Source: Chromobotia macracanthus (lineage: Eukaryota > Chordata > Actinopteri > Cypriniformes > Botiidae). From it: a DNA stretch of 64,000 nt. Each line of letters begins with the position of its first letter. Positions within the stretch are counted from its first letter, which is position 1. The stretch is from positions 6,551,001 to 6,615,000 of the forward strand of contig JAZGTH010000008.1 in NCBI GenBank assembly GCA_036877525.1, read 5' to 3'. A program made the translations under genes and the position numbers. The notes under the pieces are model-generated. The model made no database searches. It was not told the origin of the DNA and worked only from the letters and a program-made list of their open reading frames with translations. Positions 13,261-23,994 of the stretch are shown piece by piece.

Positions 13261-14001
13261 CATTTGTATTTAATTGAAACAATATTTCACATGGAAGAAA
13301 GTCCATGTGTGCGTATTTGAAACAACATGGGTCAGTAAATGATGATGGAATTGTTAATAATGAATCCAAATGTCCATGTTTTGTCCATTGCTCTAATCAC
13401 ATGAAAAGATTGAACACTTTTCTTATCATGGTGAAGTCTGTTATTAGTGGGCTGCTGTCATTTTTCATCTCTGTAGTTGAATGTGTGACAAAGAGGCAAC
13501 AGTCTTAGTCATCAGATATTGGCAAAATTTCCCATTTAAACAAACTGAAGATTGTACATTGTAGATTTCTTGCAGTGGCCACAAAGGCTATTTGAGAAAA
13601 CTGGTAGCAAGTCATCAGAAGGGAGGACCAAGACCCATAGTGAGTCATCTTGTCAGTATTAATGTCATCTCCAGGCAATTAGAGGCAGTTCTGTACAAAA
13701 CTCGCACAGAAAATGTAAAGGACATGAATCATGGTTTGATTGTTCCCTCCATTAAAAAGGTGTCTAGCTTTGATACAGCTGATTTCCATTTGTTTTTTTA
13801 TGTATTTGACTCATTTGCCAAATTCTGATTCCACTTTTCTGGAGCAGCTTTAGACATTTTGGTTCATTGTTTTTATAAAATGATTTATTAGTATTATGCT
13901 ATGTATAGGTGCTGTCAATTTAACATGTTAATTTAGTGCTATTAATTATATTAAAAATAACATGAGCCATACATGAGCCACTTGCTCAAAGCAGGCAGCA
14001 T

Positions 14002-14508
14002 AAAATTAGTAAAGAATTGCTCAGACTGGCCACGTTCTTGCATTTAAAACCAGCTATATAACCCAATATAAAACAAACACCATATTGACTTCTATTGCCA
14101 ATTACCACAATAATCTTTAACCCTTAAATTATCTTCATTAGATGTTCTCAGTAAATAAAAAAAACAATGAACCAAAAATTAGTAAAGAATTGCTCAGACT
14201 GGCCACGTTCTTGCATTTAAAACCAGCTATATAACCCAATATAAAACAAACACCATATTGACTTCTATTGCCAATTACCACAATAATCTTTAACCCTTAA
14301 ATTATCTTCATTAGATGTTCTCAGTAAATAAAAAAAACAATGAACCAAAAATTAGTAAAGAATTGCTCAGACTGGCCACGTTCTTGCATTTAAAACCAGC
14401 TATATAACCCAATATAAAACAAACACCATATTGACTTCTATTGCCAATTACCACAATAATCTTTAACCCTTAAATTATCTTCATTAGATCTCATGTTCTC
14501 AGTAAATA
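14002..14508. repeat. 173-bp tandem repeat, three copies
   Basis: The unit starts at aaaattagtaaagaattgc and recurs with a period of exactly 173 bp at 14002, 14175 and 14348. Copies 1 and 2 look identical by eye. The third copy runs to about 14508 and carries a 5-bp insertion (ctcat) after tcattagat, then diverges. Near identity means a recent tandem duplication. There is no open frame or gene-like signal in the unit. The unit is A/T-rich. Confidence 0.95.
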
Positions 14509-15924
14509 TTGATTAATGCATTTCATTTCGTTTAATTAAATGTCAAATCATGTAATCAATGTATTGTAATTTTTTTAAAAATCCATCTTTTAACCCTAGT
14601 TGCAGTTTAATTTCACAATTGTACTTGTTTCTTTTGGAGACATCGGTTAAAATTATTTCCATATTTGTTTTGATGGAACAGCCTAGTGACACCTCAGCAG
14701 TTTTTTTCACCTGAAGAGCAACTTTTACTTTGTGGGTGGGTGGGTGTGTGTGTGTGTACTCTTTGATGGGTTTTCAAGTTGAAGAGCTGTTTTTATTTGT
14801 GTGCATGTGTGTGTTTTTGTGGACGACACAGGATCTCTAAAAGTTTACCAAGGTCACCAGCTTTGGTGTGTCAAATTCCTCAAGTGGCCTCTAAAACAGA
14901 GCGCTGTGGTGGAGCCTCCTGTGCGTCTGGTCTTCCCATGAACTCCCTCTGTTCTTATCTCAACAACATCTCTCAGACAGCACGTTCATCTGCTTAGACA
15001 AAAAGATGGATCTGGGGGGAAAATAAAGGTGAACAAATAAAAATTTGAGATGCTAGCAAGGATTTGAACATAGAGGCTGTAAAAATGGACCAGATGGTGG
15101 AGTTCATACATTGTTCGCACTCCTACGCACATAATCTTGTGAGGAAGAGAAACTGCTTACTAGCGTCATTTCAAATCTGTGAGCGTTACATATTTATTTA
15201 ATTTCATTGCCTCTGTGTCGCATATGATATGCATATTTAAGAGGTCTGCTGGGATATGTATAGATGCACATATGAATTTGCTAAATCACTTGGTTCATAT
15301 TAGGCAAAAAGCAAACTTGTGATTGGTTGATGTGTTTGACAAGCTCCAATCATTGATTTGGTTAAATTTAAAGATCAAAACTTGTAACACATCTCAGATA
15401 CAAAGGATATCAGTTACAACACAGCAGTGTTCTTGGTCACACTAGTGTCTGTTTGTGTATTTTATCTGTGGTTTATAGTCTTAGATTAAGCACCACATAT
15501 TTGTTGGGTTACTGTCTCAGGGGACTTGCCAGAAAAGAAATGGCTCAGCTAAATGATAGTATAAACAGATCAATACAATGATCGGGAACAGCTGTAGGTC
15601 TGTTGATCTCTCCACAGCAATGACTAGAGCCTGGTTTACTGCTTATATCAATGCTATGGCGTACTATTACACTATATCAGCACATAAAATTTGGATAAAA
15701 AAGCCCGTAATGCAGATTGTGCTAAATGGATTACAGCATTTGTCAAGGCATTGAACGTACCCTCACAAACACACATAATCATCCATGTGCTAGATGCTGA
15801 ATTACTGACCTCTGTGTGTGTCCTGAGGCTAGTGATCGCAGGGCGACCATGATGCAGCCAGACGCAGCACCATTTTCTCCAGCACTTCAGCTCACACACA
15901 CTCTTCACATACCACCTTAAAGCC

Positions 15925-16240
15925 TCCCAGCTAACAATTTTAGATTGTAAGAACCTTTCCCTAACATTTCCATTACATAATAAAAACATTAAAAATGTTA
16001 TTTTAAAAGTTCTAGGTTTTCTAGCATCCAGTTTTTTAGATGTTGTATTAATGTTATTGCTCAAAGGTTATTCTGTACGTTTTTTTTAAACATTCCACTT
16101 AATATAACTTTATATAAACAGTATATACCGTTACAAAAATTTTCCTTATAACATTACTGCAAAAATGTTTTTCATAACTTTCAGAGAACCTTTAAAAAAC
16201 ATTAACCAATATTTTGAGAATGCTTCCTGTTAGGTGGGCT
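15925..16240 (-). repeat. AACATT-rich interspersed element, copy 2 (reverse)
   Basis: On the minus strand it reads cacctaacaggaagcattct, then ggttctctgaaagttatg, tttgcagtaatgttataagg, and ends aaaattgttagctgggagg. This parallels 4755-5030. An open frame on the minus strand (15672-16064) runs through this element and is not a gene. Confidence 0.6.
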
Positions 16241-17295
16241 GGTGGTCTAGCTATGCATTTTTAACACTTTTAATGTGTTACTTCATTGTTTTGGTGGGTT
16301 CACATTCGGGGCAAGCAGGCTAGTGCATAAAACAGATACTGTATTGTAACGTAATTGAAATTAGATGATTATGTCACATTCTCTGACTCGTCATGCTTGT
16401 GGAGGGAAGCAGCTCAGTTGTTTTGGAAGACAAAGCAATGTACGGGGCGACAGATGCGCTGTTCGGAGGATCGGTCTCTCGATACCAGGCGTGAATGATA
16501 ATGCAGAGTGATTTCATATCCCAGCCACCAGCTAAACTGTTTTAACATTTTAATCTGTAATTAACATCAAGTCAGGCCATTGGGAGGCAGGCAAACAGGA
16601 CTGGAATATTTCATGATGGTAAATGGTATTGTAGCTCATTTGGTTTGTGATTTTTTTTTTTTTTAACTGAAATCATCAGAATGGCTAACAGGGTTCAGGG
16701 GCTAATATTTTGTAGTACTGTAATATTTTGCCTCAAGATACTGTATTGATGTTCTGTCACCAAGAATTGATATTGGCAGTTACATTTTTACATGTCTTGT
16801 TTTTGAGATAAAGGAGATTGCCCACCAGTTAAGTGTCTGTAGCTGTAGAAGTAGGTCAACTTCAAAACACACTAGATTATTTTGATTTGACCAAAATCAC
16901 AGTATATCAGTGTTTTGAACACCCCACCCACATCCACACACCCACACCCACCTACACACACACGCACAAGAGTGTCCAAGCTTGTTCAAACAAACACTCA
17001 AACTCAACATATCGAGACATTTCCTAAAATCTTCTATTAAATTTGCCTCTTAGATTTCAGTGTCATAAACAGTTCTTCTTTCCTGAGTTAAAGCATTGCT
17101 GGTCCTATTTATGGCCATTCTACACCCACATGCTGAGGGGTTTAAGAAACAGCTCTGATTTGGCAATGCAGAATTACAGCCTACCTTCTCTATCAGGCAT
17201 CCATGAAGGAAAATGTGAGGCATTACAGATTTCAGCAACTTTCACCCAGCAATTAACAGGGATAGAAAATAACTCAGAAAAACCAGGTGTGCCAC

Positions 17296-17300
<5 letters not shown>

Positions 17301-17334
<34 letters not shown>
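17301..17334. repeat. (TG)n microsatellite
   Basis: A pure TG run of 17 units directly abuts the interspersed repeat that follows it, an association often seen for this repeat type. Confidence 0.97.
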
Positions 17335-17335
<1 letters not shown>

Positions 17336-17590
17336 TCCTGGTATTCACTACGTTATGAGGACCAAATGTCTCCAAGTACAGTAATACCAGTAAATTTTGT
17401 GAATCCTTGTGGGGATATTTTTTAGGTCTTCATGAGGAAACAAGCTTAAAAATCAAACAGAATATAATTTCTGTGTAAAATAGCAGAATGTTTAGGAGTA
17501 GGGATAGTGTAGGAGGACAAAATATACAGTTTGTATATTACCTCTATGGAATGCCCCCATAAAACATGAAAACACAGCAAGTGTGTGTGT
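17335..17590 (+). repeat. Interspersed repeat following a GT tract, forward orientation
   Basis: It contains gtcctggtattcactacg, aataccagtaaattttgtga, ttgtggggatattttttagg, atgaggaaacaagcttaaa, tatacagtttgtatattacc and ctatggaatgcccccataaa in that order, and it ends at another short GT tract. This is recognised as a widespread teleost repeat. It is non-coding. Confidence 0.6.
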
Positions 17591-19912
17591 AACAGAGAGA
17601 AAACATTTGGGGTTTTAAATCTCATAGATCATTATGCTCTCATGCAATGAGTTAGTATCCTACTAGAGTCTGAATGTAGCTCTCCTGGATCTCACAGCCA
17701 TACCAGAATAATCTCCATATTTAATCACTGGCAGCTTGTTTAAAGAGACTGTGGAGATTTGGAGCCGCTCCAGTCAGTGCCATTGGGTGGCAGAATGACT
17801 GTTTTCCATATGTGGATCAGATTTAGGCTGACAATTCCCACAGTGTTTCACATTGTGTCTTTTTTCCTTACCTAGTCAGTAGGGAAAATTAGTAAAGACA
17901 AAGAAGGGTTTAAATTTAAGGAATGCATCATAAGCCTCATGCAGAATGAGGGGGATTGAGGTGTGTGTGTGTTCCCCTTTAGCCCTGTGCTCTGATCCGT
18001 CTCTGGGACGTCCCGTACAGAGAAGCATCTGTGTATGAAGCCAAGGGAGTCTGCGAGAAACAAGCACTCTGTGAAAAGCTTACTAAGAGAGTAGATATGT
18101 GTGAAATGGACCAAGACCTGCCGTTTAACACCAAACCTCGACCATATCCAGTGTCCCACACACACACAAACACTCCATCCCCCATCATTTGCAGTTCAAA
18201 TAAACACACCAGAATGGTAGGTGTGTGTGTGTGTGCCCTCCTTTTCGCTTGATGCCTGCCTGGGCCATTAATGCCTTGTAGGGTGTAACGTTCCTCTTGA
18301 ATTCATAAGAGAGAAATGTAAATAAGCAGAGACCACAGGGTAAGATTTGAAGAGATGAGTACTGTTAAAGTGCAAAGAGAATTTATGGAACTATGGAAAA
18401 TAAAGTCTATCTTTATTCTAGATATCTATCTTTATATCAAGATATCACACACACTCTCCCTCTTTTCTTGTTTCTGTAATTTAACATCAACCTTGGAAGA
18501 ATATCACCATATGTATCACATTAATAACATTATGTATTAACATCAGGCACCAGACACAGTGGCCCTTAAAAGGCCCTTTTCCGTTCTTGACCATTTATCT
18601 CACATCCTCTGGCTTTTGTTTGGAATGGCTTAATATCAAATTGAACTATAATCCACTTTTCAGCTTTCAGTGCTTAAAAATAGTATCCTTATACCTTCAC
18701 TTTGTCAACTGGTCTATTGTAGAGAAAGTTAAATCCGGGGGTGAGGGTTCGTTCAATATCCTATTTTCTTCATTCTTTAATCTTTCAGCATCTATAATTT
18801 AATTAGTTCATTTTCCGCCATGTCTTACACGGTCGAAAGCATGTTCTCCTATCTGGTGGTTAAAAAAACGGACTTTTTTTCTGCCTTGTAGCTATAACAA
18901 ATTAATTCCATTCCACCTTTCACCATTTGCCGTCTGTAAAATTCTAATAGCTGTAATGAATAGATTAAAGTCTTTAAAAATCCTCTCCTTGTTGCCGCCA
19001 TTTGTGGAATGTCTTTTTGGACGTTAATTATATCTCTGTTGTTTCCATAGCAGCATTCTTGTCCAATAGAACGTGGGACATTTCAGGGTGAATTCAAACT
19101 ATAGCAGATACTAGAATTTTTATTTCTATTTTCCACTGTCAGCCTCTGGAAATCTCAGAGATAGCATGAGCTAGTGCAGAGGTAATAGCTCTTCAAAGAT
19201 GAATGATTTAAAGTATATCCTGACAGGACTTGCCCATAACAAGGACGTGTATGTTAAGCATTTTGGGTTGGGAAGTCACACCCTTTCTGATCACCCTCTG
19301 ATAATACATGCGATGAGCACAGAGCATCTTTTTAAAGTACAGAAGTGACATTTTGAGGGCATTTGAGTGTCTTTACTACAGTCAAAACATACAGCATGCT
19401 GTGACCCCAAAAAGTATTTGAACACGTGAAATTATATGACTTGTTTTAGATGACAAAATATCAAACCAAGTGGTATTTGCAAACTAATGACATCATGCCT
19501 TTTCCCAGAGCTAGATTTTTCTGAGCAATTTTAGGAATTATTTTTAACCAGCTGGTCTCAGGGTCATAATCAGACAGTGGCTGTATAAGTTGACCAAATC
19601 TAAATTTCCCATAATTTTGCTATTGTTTTAAAACCTAACAAACTTATTTTTTTTAATGTTTTGCCTGTGAATTCTTGTGCTATTCCTCTTAAAAATAAAA
19701 GACTTGTTTTAATACTTTATCTAATGCAGTGACATTCATATACTTACATTGTACATCGACTCATCTGACCAGTTGGGGCTGTTGAAGAGGGGTTATGGTA
19801 TTACATTATTCCTACATAGTTATGAATCATAAGGGGGGCATGAGGTCAACTCAACTGTAGTCTGTTTTCTTTCAGTAGAGATGCAAACAAACATATCTGG
19901 TACATTTATATC

Positions 19913-19955
19913 TCTCTCCCTCCCTCCCTTTCTCTCTTCTCTCTCTCTCTCGCTC
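19913..19955. repeat. CT/CCCT-rich polypyrimidine tract
   Basis: Mixed TCTC and CCCTCCCT units run over about 40 bases. It is a low-complexity polypyrimidine tract with no gene context nearby. Confidence 0.85.
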
Positions 19956-22555
19956 TGACAAACCGGATCTATCTCAGCCTCTGCTCTGAGTGAATGACTG
20001 TTCTCTGACTGCTACAGTCTCCCTAAACTAAATATTTAAACAGGGCATACTTGTGCACCCATTTATTTAACTTAGTTTAGCGATCTTAGTTTAACCTTCT
20101 GCTTTAAAACCATTGCAGATCGCTAAGGTGAAGCTAGAGCACTTTGCTAGATGGTTTCCTTGCTTGAACATATGTAATTGTTTAAAAAACGTTTTTTAAA
20201 AAACATTTATAAAATGTCATGCGAGTTCTTTGTGAACAGAATGACAAATACATTCTGGTTTAAGTTTCAATAATTTATCTAAATAATATCCATTTATAGA
20301 TTTACTGAAGATATCAAATATTTCAGTGGCTTGCTGGTTACATGAATGCCAGACTGGGTGAATCAAATCTTCATATCTTTTCATCTACACCAATGACAAA
20401 AGCTTTTCCAGTGTGTTTGGAGAAATTATGTGCAGTGGGATTTGACACCTACAGCCATCTCTGAGTGGATCTCTTCTAGTGCTGAATGAATGGATGTTCA
20501 GTCAGTAAAATGGGCCCTGGAATGTGATGTAAGGCCCTTTGAGAGCCACAGAACCAGCCCCCACATTGTTCTGACGGAAAGCGCAGGTTTATATTTGTGC
20601 GTATGATTGCTATGTGCGCGAGAGAGAGCTAGAGAGAGAAATGTTTTGAATAGATGAATCATCAGAGCTGTCCAAGAGAATGCTTTGTATATTTTTAGAG
20701 TCACTTTATTGTTCTGCCCTAAAACAAGCCAAGCGCTCCATTAAATGTATCATACAGCAGTCCATGTGTCATGTTTTATCGCCAGTTCCTTTCTGGTGTA
20801 CAACTTCCTGACTATACTGTCAAAGTGAATGTGCCCCACTTCTGCTTCATTAAAAAAATGTAAGTCTGTATGGTAGCTCCTCAAAACGCTTCCACTGCAG
20901 CTGCTGTCCTCTCTTTAAATTGATGCATTGATGGATGTGACTCAACAGTACTTCCGTACAGTGGAGAACCCTTTTAAAGCAGAAGAAGTGGGGCAGTAAG
21001 AGCTTGCCAATTCACAAGGTCATAGGAGCTCAAGATCCCAGTGCGGCTAACAGAGGCTCAGGATAGTTTAATGTATTACACAGCTTGTACGTCTCTCTCT
21101 TTGCCTTTACAGGCTGTGAATAGTTAACCAAAGCTAAATGAAGTTTAAGCATATCTCTGTTAGCCAGCAGCACTTTCTTAAAAATACATTTTATCTCTTA
21201 ATACCACATTTGGTGAATCTACCTAATGTGTATGTAATGTGGGATGGAAATTTGTGGGGGGTTTTGTATATTAATGAGGCTAAACAGAATGCAGTCTAAA
21301 GAGCGACTTGCGTGAAAAGGGGAGGAGGTGGTTTGTCTTACCTTGATGGCTTAGAGCCCATTCATTCCCCAGATGGAATTTGGTTATCTCATCCCGAGGT
21401 TGCACCAGAAAAAGAGATGCATTCCTTAGCAATCAGCTGTTGAGCTTAGATACAGCTGCCCCACTGTTGACTTAGAATGATAGTCATCAGCATTTTTCTG
21501 AAAGGGGGGCGGGTGAGTTATGGTACTTGCGCAAAGAAATTTATTACATCCATTTTTAGTGCACATTTGTCATTACTTTGTTAACAACTTGTGTGAAAAT
21601 CAAGCATGATTTTGTGACTGCCTGAGAACTTGTAATGTTTTTTTAATTGTCATACTTCAAAAAGTATCAGATCTGCTACAGTGTTTATCTGGATCTCCAC
21701 AACTCACTGTGTAGCATAGCGTTGTGTTGTATTTTGTAGTAATTTAACACATCCATAGGTTTGATCATATAAAGAAGCCAATCAGTCACGATTTGGAGAG
21801 CAGTGGTTTTACTGGATTCTATAGCAGCATAGTATTGTGGCCAGGCATGTCAGTGAGCTTGTGGCTGTGGGGAATGGAGTAGCTGTCAGTGTGTGTTATT
21901 CAGTAGAGCCTAAAGCACTAGGACGGTGGTAATTGATACTACTCTGTGTGTAGGGGTTTGGCTCAGACTGGCCTATAAAAGGGAAGCACAGTCCAATAAG
22001 AGATACCCTCTTTTCAGACACAGACCTTCTTCATGTCTTAACCTAAGCCACCTGGAAGTTAAAGAGTCAGCTGCATTCAAGTAGATTTATGGGTAGTTTT
22101 ATTAAGTAATTTAACCACTGTTGTTTTCTTTCCTGTTTGCTTTAGTTGCGACCCAGTGTTATAAGAAGCAACTGAACGAATGCTTTTGATGAGTAAACAC
22201 AAGTATTGATTTACTGAAGCAGGCTTAACTCATGCTGTTAATCTGAGAATCATCTGTGAACAATCTTTGTTGCTGAGGGTTTTGTAATGGCCTTTGACTC
22301 ACTGTGGGATTCTAGTTATTATTTTTCGGCCTCTAGTGCATCAAAGCTAAAAAGCAATTTATCATCAGCTTGTATAGTACAAACAACCACAATTCAAGCT
22401 TATAAAACATAATAACCTTATTTCCTTTTTTTAACAATTAAGGTAAAGCTAAATAACCTGTTTCTTATTCTTCTTTTTTTGTTAATCCATCACATATACC
22501 GTTCATAAAGAAATTTCATTACATACATATACACATATGACAAGAAGCAACTGAA

Positions 22556-22576
22556 CGAAATATATATATATATATT
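22556..22576. repeat. (TA)n microsatellite
   Basis: A short TA run follows ctgaacgaaa, just upstream of the prickle2 promoter region. Confidence 0.9.
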
Positions 22577-22990
22577 CATTCCCCTGCTCGGTACTTAATG
22601 CGTGGCGAATTTCATATATTTCCTAAAGTCTAATTAGAAAGAAAGTGACTGATTTGCATGTAAATGATTCAAGCAACACCAGCTATTCACATCTCTAATT
22701 AAACTAATGTCGGTGCGTTGACTTGCTGACATCACGGACGCTCATTACCATTCACAAGCTTGAGTGGGCAGTGCGAAGAGCGAGCGAGTCGAGTCCACGA
22801 CGCGGTTCACTGAGCTCCTATAGTCTCTTATTGACGGGAAGATCGGGCTGTCCATGTCTTTACGCCGTTTCGTATAATGTCCTGAAATCTTCTGGTGGAT
22901 CTACGGAGGAGCACCGAGCAAGATCTGCGGGGGCGCTCCGTGTGTTCCCGTTATTATAGACGTATTATTAAACCCACCAGAGCTCGAGGC

Positions 22991-23053
22991 ATGCCTTTCT
23001 TGGACGAGACCTTTGCACGAACTAAGGCTGGACGGCAGATCCGTTTGCGGTAG
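22991..23053 (+). promoter_or_regulatory. Upstream ORF 1 in the prickle2 5' UTR (20 codons)
   Basis: ATG CCT TTC TTG starts a 20-codon frame that ends at TAG in the CpG-rich first exon. If this exon is transcribed, ribosomes would meet this ATG before the prickle2 start. No conservation data are available, so a regulatory role is an inference. Confidence 0.4.
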
Positions 23054-23145
23054 TTGCTCGACGAAGACGTGCGGGTTAATTCGCGCTTGTTTGCGGTGAA
23101 GCGAAAGTGCGCAACCGCGCGTCTTTTTACGCGGATACGCTGGAG

Positions 23146-23205
23146 ATGAGTATAGCATGCTTAGATCCGTTTGAATCGGGGAAACGTCAAGCTGCCTCTT
23201 CTTAG
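23146..23205 (+). promoter_or_regulatory. Upstream ORF 2 in the prickle2 5' UTR (19 codons)
   Basis: ATG AGT ATA GCA starts a 19-codon frame ending at TAG, 13 bases before the splice donor. It is complete within the exon and does not fuse with prickle2. Confidence 0.4.
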
Positions 23206-23963
23206 CTCCTGGTAAAAGGTAAGCGATCGGCTGTTCTTGCTCTCTGTTACTTTAATCAGGTCGGTTGTTGCATTTGCCCGTTTGCATCGCGATATTCAGA
23301 GGCGTACCAAACTTCTGTTTGCCATTTAAACGCGCATACAGTTTGCCGGGGAAATGTTGCGCGTTTGACTGCGATAAAACAGACGGTGGTGTTTGACGCG
23401 ATGTTCAGTGGCGTTGTTGTGGATTTTGAAATGATTGTGAAGATCATATACTGCGGATGCCCGGATTGCATGTAACTTTCTTACCACAGTTATCTTGTCC
23501 ACCAAACTCCGTCTGAGTCCTCTCTGCCCGGCCTGTCCCTGTTAGTCAGATTAAGTCTTTGTTTGGTTTTGTTTTGCTGGATTAACATGTGAACGGACAA
23601 AGGTGACAAATCGCACACGAGAGAGAGAGAAACCCCAGCAGCTGCTTTTGGAAAAGGGGGTTTCGTTCATTATAATGGGAGCGTTGTGGCTGTGACGCGT
23701 CGCGAACTCGCTCGCAGTGTAGATGGTTACACCCGGCTGGATCCATCTTATTTTACTGCGTTATTTCGATTAGATCAATATCGTTTCATCCCACACCCCC
23801 GTCCGTTTGAAGCGACCTCCATTAAACTGATTTCTTTCTCTTCGAATAATTGATTTATTCATCCGTCAGAGTTCACAGATGTTGATACAGAAGGAAGGTT
23901 TGTCTTGTTTCAATTACTTGTAACTGTATTTATATTATGGGGGCATTTTAAGGCATGTATGGA

Positions 23964-23986
<23 letters not shown>
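23964..23986. repeat. (TC)n microsatellite
   Basis: A pure TC run is followed by CACACA, in the first prickle2 intron. Confidence 0.95.

Positions 23987-23994
<8 letters not shown>

Larger units (their letters stand above)
1..22700. other. Non-coding region upstream of prickle2
   Basis: No open reading frame in this stretch resembles a known protein, and none shows exon-like edges with a conserved frame. All open stretches are short (under 140 codons), and several coincide with repeats or with CA/GT tracts. The region carries repeat copies at about 226-425, 4755-5030, 6068-6512, 9560-9760, 9910-10060, 13105-13260, 14002-14508, 15925-16240 and 17330-17590, plus microsatellites. Between them is single-copy-looking DNA, some of it rich in homeodomain-type TAAT cores (for example 1240-1500 and 18550-19080). 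By inference it is intergenic DNA or far-upstream untranslated/intronic DNA of prickle2, and possibly cis-regulatory. Unrecognised upstream non-coding exons cannot be excluded. Confidence 0.6.
22800..23218 (+). other. prickle2 5' untranslated exon (left edge approximate)
   Basis: The right edge is a good donor, aaaag|gtaagc, at 23218/23219. The frame that would join the next exon contains a stop (gtt tga) 14 codons before the donor and no ATG after it, so this exon cannot supply the start codon. It contains short upstream ORFs at 22991-23053 and 23146-23205. The left edge is a guess based on the CpG island. Other first exons may exist. Confidence 0.55.
22730..23460 (+). promoter_or_regulatory. 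CpG-rich promoter region of prickle2
   Basis: CpG dinucleotides are frequent here (for example gcgaagagcgagcgagtcga, acgacgcggttcactgagc, gcgcaaccgcgcgtcttttt, cgatcggctgttc), while the surrounding 20 kb is CpG-poor. The island brackets a strong splice donor at 23219. By inference it is the main promoter and first (untranslated) exon of prickle2, whose first coding exon lies 4.4 kb downstream on the same strand. No clear TATA box was chosen, and the transcription start is not fixed by the sequence. Confidence 0.7.

Noticed and set aside
14002..14508. CRISPR-like array
   Set aside because: The units are contiguous with no unique spacers, the period is 173 bp, and the genome is eukaryotic.
15672..16064. 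130-codon minus-strand open frame
   Set aside because: It runs through the AACATT-rich interspersed element and ends in unrelated DNA. The other copy of the element lacks this frame.
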